Assembly (NCBI RefSeq): GCF_003432485.1
Contig: NZ_QVNQ01000011.1
Coordinates: 227,545-291,544 of the forward strand
Origin: Actinomadura spongiicola
GTDB taxonomy: Bacteria > Actinomycetota > Actinomycetes > Streptosporangiales > Streptosporangiaceae
DNA: 64,000 bases
Reading direction: 5' to 3'
The translations under genes were made by a program, and so were the position numbers. The notes beneath the pieces are model-generated. The model was given only the letters and a program-made list of their open reading frames with translations. It was not told the origin of the DNA and searched no databases. Below are positions 53,182-61,805 of the stretch, in pieces (the first letter of the stretch is position 1; each line of letters starts with the position of its first letter).

Positions 53182-53283
53182 CCCGTCCGGCCGACCCGGC
53201 GGCGCCGTCCTTGGCTCGCCTCCCGGTCGCCTCCCGGTCGCCTCTCGTCCGCCTCGCGGGTTCGACCTGCGTCGATGTGGGTG

Positions 53284-53312
53284 TTGACGTTCAATCAATT
53301 GAACGATAGAAA
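53284..53312 (+). promoter_or_regulatory. Candidate promoter of the CoA ligase gene
   Basis: TTGACG (53284-53289), 17 bases, TAGAAA (53307-53312). The spacer contains a perfect palindrome, so a bound regulator would exclude RNA polymerase. Confidence 0.55.
53288..53305. promoter_or_regulatory. Perfect 18-base inverted repeat in the CoA ligase promoter
   Basis: CGTTCAAT-CA-ATTGAACG, arms of eight bases. It differs from the TetR palindrome at 52419-52438, so a second regulator is implied; the IclR protein at 55069-55941 is the local candidate. Confidence 0.7.
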
Positions 53313-53341
53313 AAATCCACCGCGGGTGAGAGGAGAACCCC

Positions 53342-54922
53342 ATGCCTGCTCTGGACGAGACCGTCCCCGGTGGTGAGCGGCCGATGGCGGAGGGCCGCCG
53401 CGTCACCACGATCGTCGGGGCGTTGCGCGACGCGGTCGCCCACGCCCCCGGGCGGACGGCCGTGACGTGCGGCGACCAGACCCTGACCTACGCCGAGTTC
53501 GGCCGGGCCGCGGACGTCCTCGCGGCACGGCTGGCGGCGGCGGGCGCACGCGGCGGCACGGTCGCGCTCGCGATGCCCAACTCGCCGCGCATGGCGGTGG
53601 CGATCTTCGCGGTCTGGGCCGCGGGCGGCCGCGTCGCCTGCCTGAACCCGGGCTACACCCCCGCCGAGCTGACCCCGCTGCTACGAGCGTCGGCACCGGC
53701 GCTCGTGCTCACCGACGCGGCGGCCGAGGCGCCCGGACCGCACGACGCCGCCACCGAACTCGGGCTGACGATCCTTCCGGTCACCGACCAGGACCTGCGC
53801 CCGGACGGCGGCTCCACCCCCGAGGCGGTGAGCGACCCCGCGCCCGGCGACCGGGCGGCGCTGCTGTTCACCGGCGGCACCACCGGCCTGCCCAAGGGCG
53901 TGGAGTACACCCACGAGGCCCTGCTGAGCACGGTCGAGGGCGCCGAACTGTGCTGGCCGACCCGGCTGGACGAGGAGATCTGGCTCAACGTGGCGCCCAT
54001 GTTCCACATCTGGGGCCTCGCGATCGGCTTCCTGCACCCGGTGTACGCGCGTGGCGGCCTGGTCATGGTTCCCCGGTTCGTTCCCGCGACCGTCGTCCAA
54101 GAACTGGAACGGCACCGCGCGACCATGTTCAGCGGCGGTCCTGCGGCCGTCTACGGCGGCGTCCTGTCCGTCCCGGCGCTGGCGGACGTCGACCTGTCGG
54201 CGCTGCGGGTCTGCCAGGGAGGCGGTTCGGCGATCTCCGCGGACCTCCAGGAACGCTGGCGGGCGACGACCGGCCTGTCCATCCACGAGGCGTACGGCAT
54301 GACGGAGCTGGCGCCGATCGCCTGCAACCCGCCCGACGCGCCCCCGCGGCCCGGCTCGGTCGGGCTGCCCACCCCGGGCGTCGAGATCCAGATCGTCGAC
54401 CTGACCGGCCACGAGCCGCTGCCGACGGGCATGACGGGCGAGATCCGCGTCCGCGCCCCGCACATGCTGCGCCACTACCTCGGGCTGGACGGCGCGCCGA
54501 TCGAGGCGCTCACCGACGGCTGGTTCCACACCGGCGACATGGGGCGCTTCGACGAGGACGGCTACCTGCACATCGTCGACCGCAAGAAGGACATGATCAT
54601 CGTGGGCGGCTTCAACGTCTATCCACGCGAGATCGACGACGTGCTGCTGGCGCACCCGGCCGTGGCCGAGTCCGCCACGGTCGGCGTCCCCGACGACCGC
54701 AAGGGCGAGCGTCCCGTCGCTTTCGTGGCGGCCGGGCCGGACGCCCCGCTCGATTCGGCGGAGCTCACCGAGCACTGCGCGCGGCACCTGGCCGCCTACA
54801 AGCAGCCGGTGCGGATCATCGCCGTTCCGCAGCTCCCCCGCACCCCGGCCAACAAGATCGACCGGATCGCGTTGCGCCGCCATCCGGCGCTCGCGCCCGG
54901 CGCGCGGCCGTCCACGAGCTGA
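53342..54922 (+). CDS. Acyl/aryl-CoA synthetase (AMP-binding, ANL superfamily)
   Basis: 526 residues. ATP/AMP motifs: LLFTGGTTGLPKGVEYTHEA, the YGMTELAP adenine motif, GWFHTGDMGRFDEDG with the hinge DRKKDMI, and the C-terminal catalytic Lys in RTPANKIDR. It makes a CoA thioester of a carboxylic acid via the acyl-adenylate. In this locus it may activate the aromatic acid or the acid released by the C-C hydrolase, and its product may be the TetR ligand. It has its own palindrome-covered promoter and GAGAGGAGA ribosome site. Confidence 0.92.
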   Translation: MPALDETVPGGERPMAEGRRVTTIVGALRDAVAHAPGRTAVTCGDQTLTYAEFGRAADVLAARLAAAGARGGTVALAMPNSPRMAVAIFAVWAAGGRVACLNPGYTPAELTPLLRASAPALVLTDAAAEAPGPHDAATELGLTILPVTDQDLRPDGGSTPEAVSDPAPGDRAALLFTGGTTGLPKGVEYTHEALLSTVEGAELCWPTRLDEEIWLNVAPMFHIWGLAIGFLHPVYARGGLVMVPRFVPATVVQELERHRATMFSGGPAAVYGGVLSVPALADVDLSALRVCQGGGSAISADLQERWRATTGLSIHEAYGMTELAPIACNPPDAPPRPGSVGLPTPGVEIQIVDLTGHEPLPTGMTGEIRVRAPHMLRHYLGLDGAPIEALTDGWFHTGDMGRFDEDGYLHIVDRKKDMIIVGGFNVYPREIDDVLLAHPAVAESATVGVPDDRKGERPVAFVAAGPDAPLDSAELTEHCARHLAAYKQPVRIIAVPQLPRTPANKIDRIALRRHPALAPGARPSTS

Positions 54923-55068
54923 CCCGGGCGGACAGCGTGGTCCGTCTCCCGTTCCCCTGCACTGCCGCCGAGCACGCCGCGAACTCCACGGACGGTCCGC
55001 CAACGAGATCCGGTGGGACGCGTCGACGGGTTCGGCCGACCGGACCTCACCGACGGAAGTGATCGCAT

Positions 55069-55941
55069 ATGGCGGGCGGACCACTCAAAGAACGCGTCAC
55101 CTGGGACGGCGGCGGGCCGGGGACGCCCGCCACGGACCCATTCCTCTCCCTCGTCACCACCACGCGGGCGGCGGACGGGGACAGGCGGACGGCCGTCGAC
55201 AAGGCCGTCACGCTGCTGAAGTCGATCGCCGAGTACGACACCGAGATCGGGGTGAGCGAACTCGCCCGGCGGACCCGGCTGACCAAGTCCACGACCTTCC
55301 GGTTGCTCGGCATCCTCGAACGCAACGGCCTCGTCGACCGGGTCGGCGGAGGCTACCGGCTCAGCGCGCGGCTGTTCGACATCGGCACCCGCGTGTACGG
55401 GCCCGGCCCGGGGCTGCTGCGCGAGCGGCTCCTGCCGTACCTGGTCGACCTGCACGGCATGACCCATGAGACCGTGCATCTGGCGGTGCTGCACCGCACC
55501 GAGATCGTGTACGTCTACAAGCTGCACGGTCACCGGTCGGCGCGGGTGCCGTCCGAGATCGGGTGCCGCCGTCCCGCGCACTCCACGGGCGTCGGGAAGG
55601 CGCTGCTGGCCTTCGACCACGACGCGGCCGAACTCGTCGTCGACGGCCCCCTGCCGGCGCACACCCCGTACACGATCCGCGACCCCGAGGCGTTGCGGCG
55701 GGAGCTGCGGCGCGTCCGGGAGGACGGTATCGCCGTCGACCGGCAGGAGACCGTGACCGGCCTCTGCTGCGTCGCGACCCCGATCATGGGCGCCGGGCGG
55801 CGTCCCGTGGCGGCGCTGTCCGTCGTCGTCGCGGACCACAGGTTCGACCCGGCCCGGCTCGCGCCAGCCCTGCGGCGGGTGGCGCACCAGGCGTCCCGCG
55901 CTCTGTCGGCCACGTCGGCGAGCGCCCCGCGTCGGCTCTGA
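55069..55941 (+). CDS. IclR-family regulator
   Basis: 290 residues. An unusual 40-residue N-terminal tail precedes the winged helix (AVDKAVTLLKSIAEYDTEIG, ELARRTRLTKSTTFRLLGIL). The ligand domain contains VYVYKLHGHRSARVPSEIG, HSTGVGKALLAF and a late GIAVDRQETVTGLCCVATPI. It stands between the CoA ligase and the Liv-type transporter genes, the usual seat for a regulator of aromatic acid uptake. Candidate binding site: the palindrome at 53288-53305. Confidence 0.9.
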   Translation: MAGGPLKERVTWDGGGPGTPATDPFLSLVTTTRAADGDRRTAVDKAVTLLKSIAEYDTEIGVSELARRTRLTKSTTFRLLGILERNGLVDRVGGGYRLSARLFDIGTRVYGPGPGLLRERLLPYLVDLHGMTHETVHLAVLHRTEIVYVYKLHGHRSARVPSEIGCRRPAHSTGVGKALLAFDHDAAELVVDGPLPAHTPYTIRDPEALRRELRRVREDGIAVDRQETVTGLCCVATPIMGAGRRPVAALSVVVADHRFDPARLAPALRRVAHQASRALSATSASAPRRL

Positions 55942-56074
55942 TCTTCTCCCCTTTGGCCTGCGCGTTCTCGCGCCGTGCCACATGGCGGCACATCCGCTTT
56001 CGGTTCTCCCGGGCTCGGTTCACAGTCGAGCCGCATAACAGCCATGCACTCCCTGTGGAGGAGGGCCCGTCCAG

Positions 56075-56857
56075 ATGTTGGAAGTCACAGACCTGACCGT
56101 GCGGTACGGCCCGCACATGACCGCCCTCGACCATTGCTCGCTGTCGTGTCCGGCCTCCGGTGTGGTCGCGGTGCTGGGCAGCAACGGCGCCGGCAAGACC
56201 ACGCTGATGCGGGCGATCTCCGGTGTGCTCGACCACCACGGTGGCCGTGTCGCCGGAGGCAGGATCACCTTTCGCGGGGAGACGATCACCGGCCGGGACC
56301 CGGCCTGGATCGTCGGGTCGGGCGTCGTCCAGGTCCCCGAGGGTCGGCGGGTCTTCGCGGGCATGACCGTGGAGGACAACCTGCGGGCGGGGGCGGTCCG
56401 CGCCGGGTCCCGGTCGGTGCGCGCGCAGGCGTACGACCGCGTCCACGCGTTGTTCCCGGTGCTGGCCGAGCGCCGCGACCAGCGCGCGGGGCTGCTGTCG
56501 GGCGGCGAGCAGCAGATGCTCGCGATCGGCCGGGGGCTGATGTCGGAGCCGGACATGCTGCTGCTCGACGAGCCGTCCCTCGGCCTCGCCCCGAAGATGG
56601 TCGAGCACATCGGACGCGTCGTCACCGAGATCCGGGCGCAGGGCACGGCCGTCCTCCTGGTGGAGCAGAACGCGGCCATGGCCCTGTCGATCGCCGACCA
56701 CGCCTACGTCATGGAGGCCGGGACGGTGGCGCTGGAGGGCGACGCCGCGGACCTGGAGGCGTCCGACGAGGTGCGGGCCCGCTACCTCGGCGACCCGCGC
56801 GGACCCGAGCCGACGACGACCGGCCGGGGCCGCTCGCTGAGCGTGTGGGTGCCATGA
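56075..56857 (+). CDS. Branched-chain/aromatic-acid ABC transporter ATPase (LivF type)
   Basis: 260 residues. Walker A GSNGAGKTT, LivF-type VPEGRRVFAGMTVEDNL, signature LLSGGEQQMLAIGR, Walker B MLLLDEPSLGLAP, H-loop region LLVEQNAAMAL. First of a rightward transporter operon F-G-H-M-K, the reverse of the usual K-first order. The LivG start overlaps its stop (ATGA). Confidence 0.94.
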   Translation: MLEVTDLTVRYGPHMTALDHCSLSCPASGVVAVLGSNGAGKTTLMRAISGVLDHHGGRVAGGRITFRGETITGRDPAWIVGSGVVQVPEGRRVFAGMTVEDNLRAGAVRAGSRSVRAQAYDRVHALFPVLAERRDQRAGLLSGGEQQMLAIGRGLMSEPDMLLLDEPSLGLAPKMVEHIGRVVTEIRAQGTAVLLVEQNAAMALSIADHAYVMEAGTVALEGDAADLEASDEVRARYLGDPRGPEPTTTGRGRSLSVWVP

Positions 56858-57612
56858 GGCTCAGCCTGCGGGAGGTCTCCCTGAACTTCGGCGGCGTGCG
56901 GGCGCTCGACGGGGTGTCCTTCGACGTCGAGCCCGGCAGCGTCCACGCCGTGATCGGGCCGAACGGCGCGGGCAAGAGCTCGTGCTTCAACGCCGTCTGC
57001 GGCATCTACGCGGTCGGCGGCTCGATCCGCCTCGGCGACCGGGAGCTGACCGGGCTCCCACCGCACGTGGTCGCCGGGCTGGGCGTCGCCCGCGCGTTCC
57101 AGAACATCGCGCTCGGCGGTGCGGACACCGTCCTGGACAACCTGATGGTCGCCCGGCACCACCTCACCGGCGCCGGTTTCGTGTCCGCGGGGCTCGGGCT
57201 GCGCCGCGTCCGCCGGGAGGAGCACCGGCACCGGCTGCGGGTCACCGAGATCGCCGAGTTCAGCGGGCTCGCGGACGTCCTGGACACGCCCGTCGCCGAA
57301 CTGTCCTACGGCGACCGCAAGCGGGTCGAGTTCGCCCGCGCGCTCGCGATGGAACCGCGGGTCCTGCTGCTGGACGAGCCCGTCGCCGGGATGACCTACC
57401 ACGAGAAGGCGGCGACCGTCGCGCTGATCCGGGAGACCCGCGAGGTGCTCGGCGTGTCGGTGGTGCTCGTGGAGCACGACATGCCGCTCGTCATGGGCCT
57501 CGCCGACCGGATCACCGTCCTCGACTTCGGTCGGGTCATCGCCGACGGGCCGCCCGCGCATGTCCGCGAACATCCGGACGTCCTGCGCGCCTACCTGGGA
57601 GCACACCCATGA
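56854..57612 (+). CDS. Branched-chain/aromatic-acid ABC transporter ATPase (LivG type)
   Basis: 252 residues. Walker A GPNGAGKSS, VARAFQNIALGGADTVLDNL typical of LivG, a degenerate signature LSYGDRKRVEFARAL, Walker B VLLLDEPVAGM and VLVEHDMPLVM. It works as a pair with the LivF-type ATPase. ATGA overlaps on both sides. Confidence 0.94.
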   Translation: MRLSLREVSLNFGGVRALDGVSFDVEPGSVHAVIGPNGAGKSSCFNAVCGIYAVGGSIRLGDRELTGLPPHVVAGLGVARAFQNIALGGADTVLDNLMVARHHLTGAGFVSAGLGLRRVRREEHRHRLRVTEIAEFSGLADVLDTPVAELSYGDRKRVEFARALAMEPRVLLLDEPVAGMTYHEKAATVALIRETREVLGVSVVLVEHDMPLVMGLADRITVLDFGRVIADGPPAHVREHPDVLRAYLGAHP

Positions 57613-58496
57613 ACCGCCTGATCGAACTTCTCGCCATCGGCGTCTCGCTCGGATCGATCTACGCCCTCATCGCCGTCGGCTTCGCCGTGATCTTCAAGGG
57701 CACCCGGGTGGTGAACTTCGCCCAGGGATCGATCCTGCTGCTCGGCGCCTACATCGTCGCGGTGCTGTCCCCGCATGTCGGTTTCTGGGCCGCGCTCGGG
57801 TTCGGGCTCGCGGCGGGCGCGCTCGGCGGCCTCGCCCTGTACGGGCTGGTCGGGCTCGTCCGGCACGGCGACCACATGACGCTGTCGATCCTGACGATCG
57901 GCGCGGACGTGCTGCTCGCCACCGAACTCGCCCGCCGCGTCGGGTCGCGGGTGATGCCGACCGGCGACCCGTGGTCGGACGGGGTGCTGCGGGTCGCGGG
58001 GTTGACCGTCCCGCACGCGCGGGTCGCGGCGCTGCTGTCGGCGCTGCTGGTGATCGGGCTGCTGTTCGTGGTGTTCCAACGCACCGCCTGGGGCGTCTCC
58101 TGGCGTTCCGCGGCCGCCGACCCGGAGGTCGCGACGCTCATGGGGATCAGGCTCCGGCGTGTCCGCGGCGCGTCCTGGCTGATCGGCGACGCGCTCGCCA
58201 CGCTCGCCGGACTGTTCCTCGTCGCCTTCCCCAACACCGGGGTGGAGGCGCACACCGGGCTGCTGGCCCTGCGCGCCATCCCCGCCGTGATCATCGGCGG
58301 GCTGGACTCCCCCGAGGGCGCCGTGCTGGGCGGTCTCGCGGTCGGCGTCGCCGAGACCCTCGTCGCGGGATACGGCGACGAGTTGGGCTTCCTCGGCCAG
58401 GGTGCCGGGGACGTCACGCCCTACCTGCTGATGATCCTCGTCCTGTTGTGGCGACCGTCCGGGCTGTTCGGGAGCAGGGAGGCCGTCCGTGTCTAG
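57609..58496 (+). CDS. ABC transporter permease (LivH type)
   Basis: 295 residues, about eight hydrophobic segments. Family marks: GSIYALIAVGFAVIFKGTRVVNFAQGS at the start (first helix and loop), SAAADPEVATLMGIRLRRV cytoplasmic loop and AVIIGGLDSPEGAVLGG. It forms the channel with the LivM-type permease. The LivM start lies eight bases inside its end. Confidence 0.94.
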   Translation: MNRLIELLAIGVSLGSIYALIAVGFAVIFKGTRVVNFAQGSILLLGAYIVAVLSPHVGFWAALGFGLAAGALGGLALYGLVGLVRHGDHMTLSILTIGADVLLATELARRVGSRVMPTGDPWSDGVLRVAGLTVPHARVAALLSALLVIGLLFVVFQRTAWGVSWRSAAADPEVATLMGIRLRRVRGASWLIGDALATLAGLFLVAFPNTGVEAHTGLLALRAIPAVIIGGLDSPEGAVLGGLAVGVAETLVAGYGDELGFLGQGAGDVTPYLLMILVLLWRPSGLFGSREAVRV

Positions 58497-59613
58497 GCCC
58501 ACGTCCAAGGTCACCCGGTACGCGGGGACGGCGGCGGCGCTCCTGCTCCTCCTCGCGATGCCCTACTACCTCGACGCGTTCTGGTTGCAGGTCGGCGCGT
58601 TCGTGATGGCCGCGATCATCGGCGCGATCGGGCTGACCGTCCTGGTGGGGTCGGCGGGGCAACTGTCCCTGGCGCACGCCTTCTTCCTGGCCGTCGGCGC
58701 GTACGGTTACGCGTTCCTCGCGGGCGAGCCCGGCGCCGGTTCCGCCGGGACGACCCTGTCCGGGCCCGGCCTGCCGACGACCGTCGCCGCGCTGCTCGCC
58801 GTCGCCCTCGCCGGGGCCGCCGGGCTGGCGTTCAGCCCGGTCGCGGGACGGCTCCACGGCCTCTACCTGGGCGTCGCGTCCCTCGGCCTGGTGTTCCTCG
58901 GACAGCACGTCCTGTTCAACGCCCGTCCGGTGACCGGTGGCTTCAACGGACGTCCGATCCCCGAACTGTCCGTCCTGGGGTTCGAGTTGACCGGCGACGA
59001 ACCGGACCTGGTGCTGCTGGGCGTGCCGTTCGGTGCCCGGGAGCGCCTCTGGTACATGGCCCTCCTCTGCGCGGTCGCCGCCTACGTCGTCGCGGGACGG
59101 ATCGTCCGCGGCAGGCCGGGCCGGGCGCTGCGCCTCATGCGGCAGAACCCGATCGCCGCCGCGAGCATGGGCGTTCCGCTGCGCCGGTACCGGGCGGGCG
59201 CGTTCGTGTTCTCCGCGATGTACGCCGGGGTCGCCGGGATCCTGATCGCGCTCACCGCGCGGCGCGTCGTCCCCGACCACTTCGGCCTGGTCCTGTCGGT
59301 CGAGTACCTGGCGATGGTCGTCATCGGCGGCCTCGGCTCGGTCCGCGGCGCCGCGGTCGGCGCGGCGTTCATCACCGGGACGCCGCTCGTCCTGTCCCAC
59401 TACGGCGACGCGATCGGCGTGTTCGCCCGGCCCGGCGAGGACGGGATCGACGCCGCCACCGCCGTCCGCCTGCTCTACGGCGCGGCGATCGTCGCGTTCG
59501 TCATCGGTTCAGCTCAGAAGGGAAGACCCCATGCCATCACGATCACGATGGACCGCGCTCGGCGCGCTCTGCCTGGCGTTTCTCGTCGCCGGTTGCAGCG
59601 GCAAGGCCGCTGA
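58489..59613 (+). CDS. ABC transporter permease (LivM type)
   Basis: 374 residues from a GTG start. Family marks: LTVLVGSAGQLSLAHAFFLA, LMRQNPIAAASMGVPLRRYR and MVVIGGLGSVRGAAVG. The C-terminus has an odd polar tail (about 30 residues after AAIVAFVIG) that overlaps the binding-protein gene by 83 bases in another frame. Relatives usually end in a short tail, so the extra part may have arisen by loss of an earlier stop or a late frameshift. Confidence 0.92.
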   Translation: MSRPTSKVTRYAGTAAALLLLLAMPYYLDAFWLQVGAFVMAAIIGAIGLTVLVGSAGQLSLAHAFFLAVGAYGYAFLAGEPGAGSAGTTLSGPGLPTTVAALLAVALAGAAGLAFSPVAGRLHGLYLGVASLGLVFLGQHVLFNARPVTGGFNGRPIPELSVLGFELTGDEPDLVLLGVPFGARERLWYMALLCAVAAYVVAGRIVRGRPGRALRLMRQNPIAAASMGVPLRRYRAGAFVFSAMYAGVAGILIALTARRVVPDHFGLVLSVEYLAMVVIGGLGSVRGAAVGAAFITGTPLVLSHYGDAIGVFARPGEDGIDAATAVRLLYGAAIVAFVIGSAQKGRPHAITITMDRARRALPGVSRRRLQRQGR

Positions 59614-60787
59614 GGGCACGGGCGGCGCGGGCGACGACGGGGTGAAGACGGGCCCCGGCGTCACCGCGAAGACGATCCGGCTCGGCGCGATGAGCGACCT
59701 GTCGGGCGCCGTCTTCGGGCCGCTCGGCCGCACCCAGGTCCAGGGCAACCAGCTCTATATCGACAAGATCAACAAGGCCGGGGGCATCTGCGGGCGGCGC
59801 CTGGAACTGGTCGTGAAGGACCACGGCTACGACGTCCAGAAGGCCACCGTCGCGTTCAGCGAACTGGAGCCGCAGGTGCTCGGCATCACGCATCTGCTCG
59901 GCTCGCCGATCACCGCCGCGCTGGAGCCGGAGATCACGACGAAGAAGCTGCTCACGGTGCCGTCGTCGTTCGCGTCGTCCCTGCTGAAGAGCGAGTACCT
60001 GGCGGTCCTCGGCACCACCTACGACATCGACATGATCAACGGTCTGGCCCATCTCGTGTCGAAGGGGAAGCTCGCCAAGGGCGACACGGTCAGCCACATC
60101 TACTTCGAGGGCGAGTACGGCACCAACGCCCTGAAGGGCAGCACCTGGGCAGCGGGACGGCTCGGCCTGACGTTGAGGGGCGTCCAGATCAAGGCGACCG
60201 ACGCGGACCTCACCGCCCAGGTCACCAGGCTGAAGTCGGACGGGGCGAAGGCGATCCTGCTCAGCGCGTCGGCCCGCCAGACCGCGTCCGTCGCGGGCGT
60301 GACCCGCTCGATCGGCCTGGACGTGCCCATCGTGACGCAGACCCCCGGGTTCGACCCGGCGCTGCTCGACACTCCCGTCCGCGCGGCGCTGGAGAAGAAC
60401 CTGACCGTCCTGACGTCCTACGCCCCCTACGGAGCGGACGCACCGGGCCCGAAGGAGGTGGCGGCGCTGTTCAAGGCCAAGCACCCGAACGAGCCCCCGA
60501 ACGCGCTGGTCGACTACGGCTACGTGTCCGCGCAGGTCATCGGTGAAGCGCTCAAGCAGGCGTGCACCGACAAGGACCTCACCCGCGAAGGGCTGGGCAC
60601 CGCCTACCGGAAGCTGAAGAGCCTCGACACCGGCGGGCTGATGGCCCCGATGGACTTCACCGTCCGCGGCGCCCCCGCGTCGACGCAGACGTTCATCTCC
60701 AGGGTCGACGGGTCCGCCGAGGGCGGCCTGGTCGCGGAGACCGGCCTGTACCGCGCCCAGATCACCCCCGAGTACAAGGTCGGATGA
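59531..60787 (+). CDS. ABC transporter substrate-binding lipoprotein (LivK type)
   Basis: 418 residues. The signal peptide ends at the lipobox LVAGC (Cys 22). Periplasmic-binding type 1 fold: LGAMSDLSGAVFGPLGRTQ, INKAGGICGRRLELVVKDHG, and VDYGYVSAQVIGEALKQ near the end. It binds the imported ligand; in such catabolic loci these proteins take aromatic acids rather than leucine. Ribosome site AGAAGGGAAG lies inside the LivM gene. Confidence 0.94.
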   Translation: MPSRSRWTALGALCLAFLVAGCSGKAAEGTGGAGDDGVKTGPGVTAKTIRLGAMSDLSGAVFGPLGRTQVQGNQLYIDKINKAGGICGRRLELVVKDHGYDVQKATVAFSELEPQVLGITHLLGSPITAALEPEITTKKLLTVPSSFASSLLKSEYLAVLGTTYDIDMINGLAHLVSKGKLAKGDTVSHIYFEGEYGTNALKGSTWAAGRLGLTLRGVQIKATDADLTAQVTRLKSDGAKAILLSASARQTASVAGVTRSIGLDVPIVTQTPGFDPALLDTPVRAALEKNLTVLTSYAPYGADAPGPKEVAALFKAKHPNEPPNALVDYGYVSAQVIGEALKQACTDKDLTREGLGTAYRKLKSLDTGGLMAPMDFTVRGAPASTQTFISRVDGSAEGGLVAETGLYRAQITPEYKVG

Positions 60788-60835
60788 GCGACGGCGGCGC
60801 GGGCCCTCGGGCCGCGAACGGGCAGAATGCCAAGC

Positions 60836-61597
60836 ATGACTGTGAACCTGCCTGAGGGCACCGCGCTGCCGCTGATCGGTTTCGGAACCTGGGAACTGCG
60901 GGGCACGACGGCGTACGACTCGGTCCGCGCCGCGTTGGACATCGGCTACCGGCATCTCGACACCGCGACGCTGTACAAGAACGAGGCGGACGTCGGCCGA
61001 GCCGTCAAGGACAGCGGCCTGGACCGGGAGCAGGTCTTCATCACCACCAAGCTGCGCCCGCAGGACGCGCGGCAGGCCCGCGGCGCCCTGGAGTCGAGCC
61101 TCCGCCTCCTCGACACCGACTACGTGGACCTCTGGCTCATCCACTGGCCGACCGGCGAGGACGACCTCGTCCCGACATGGCAGGCCCTGTTGGACGCCAA
61201 GGACGCGGGCCTGGTCCGCAATGCCGGAGTGAGCAACTACAGCCCGGAACAGATCGACCTGCTGACCAAGGCGACGGGCCGCCAACCCGCCGTCAACCAG
61301 ATCTCCTGGAGCCCCTCCCGGCACGACCCGGCCCTTTTGGAGGAACACCACCGCCGGGGAGTCGTCGTCGAAGGCTACAGCGGCCTCAAGAACGCCGACC
61401 TGAACGACCCGACCCTCACCGAGATCGCTGAACGGCACGGGGTCACCCCCGCCCAGGTCGTCCTCCGCTGGCACCTCGAACACGACATCGTCGTCATCCC
61501 CCGCTCCTCCCGCCGCGAGCGCATCGCCTCCAACTTCGACCTGAACGGCTTCGCCCTCACCGAAGAAGAGGTCGCGGCCATCGACTCCCTGACCTGA
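60836..61597 (+). CDS. Aldo/keto reductase
   Basis: 253 residues from the ATG at 60836; one at 60827 adds three residues. The catalytic tetrad is visible: Asp and Tyr in DTATLYKNEADVG, Lys in FITTKLRP and His in LWLIHWP. The C-terminal NADPH-binding IPRSSRRERIASN is typical. Substrate unknown. It reads away from the transporter operon after a short gap and ends in a strong terminator. Confidence 0.92.
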   Translation: MTVNLPEGTALPLIGFGTWELRGTTAYDSVRAALDIGYRHLDTATLYKNEADVGRAVKDSGLDREQVFITTKLRPQDARQARGALESSLRLLDTDYVDLWLIHWPTGEDDLVPTWQALLDAKDAGLVRNAGVSNYSPEQIDLLTKATGRQPAVNQISWSPSRHDPALLEEHHRRGVVVEGYSGLKNADLNDPTLTEIAERHGVTPAQVVLRWHLEHDIVVIPRSSRRERIASNFDLNGFALTEEEVAAIDSLT

Positions 61598-61602
61598 CCG
61601 AG

Positions 61603-61635
61603 GGGCGGCGCCGACCCGGCGGGACGGCGCCGCCC
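61603..61635 (+). terminator. Hairpin terminator after the aldo/keto reductase
   Basis: Perfect 11-base arms GGGCGGCGCCG (61603-61613) and CGGCGCCGCCC (61625-61635), 11-base loop, five bases after the stop. No U-tract. Confidence 0.72.
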
Positions 61636-61737
61636 GCTCACCAGGCGAATGTCAGCATTGACGCCACGACCGAGACCGCCGCGCGGCCATGAATCGTTCG
61701 ACGGCTAAAGCGTGTCTAAAGGCAGGCGGGGGCGGTG

Positions 61738-61766
61738 TTGACGCAAGTGAGTGTGGGGAATGAAAA
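61738..61766 (+). promoter_or_regulatory. Candidate promoter of the methyltransferase gene
   Basis: TTGACG (61738-61743), 17 bases, TGAAAA (61761-61766), about 40 bases before the ATG at 61806. Confidence 0.45.
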
Positions 61767-61805
61767 TGCGGGTCTCGGGTATTTCGATCTGGACGGCAAA
61801 CACTG

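Noticed and set aside
53217..53238. Tandem 11-base repeat CGCCTCCCGGT x2 considered as a CRISPR or regulatory repeat
   Set aside because: Only two abutting copies with no spacers and no cas genes; more likely slippage in GC-rich DNA.
55975..55991. Inverted repeat GTGCC-N7-GGCAC before the transporter operon
   Set aside because: Five-base GC-rich arms are expected by chance here, and no second copy was found near related genes.
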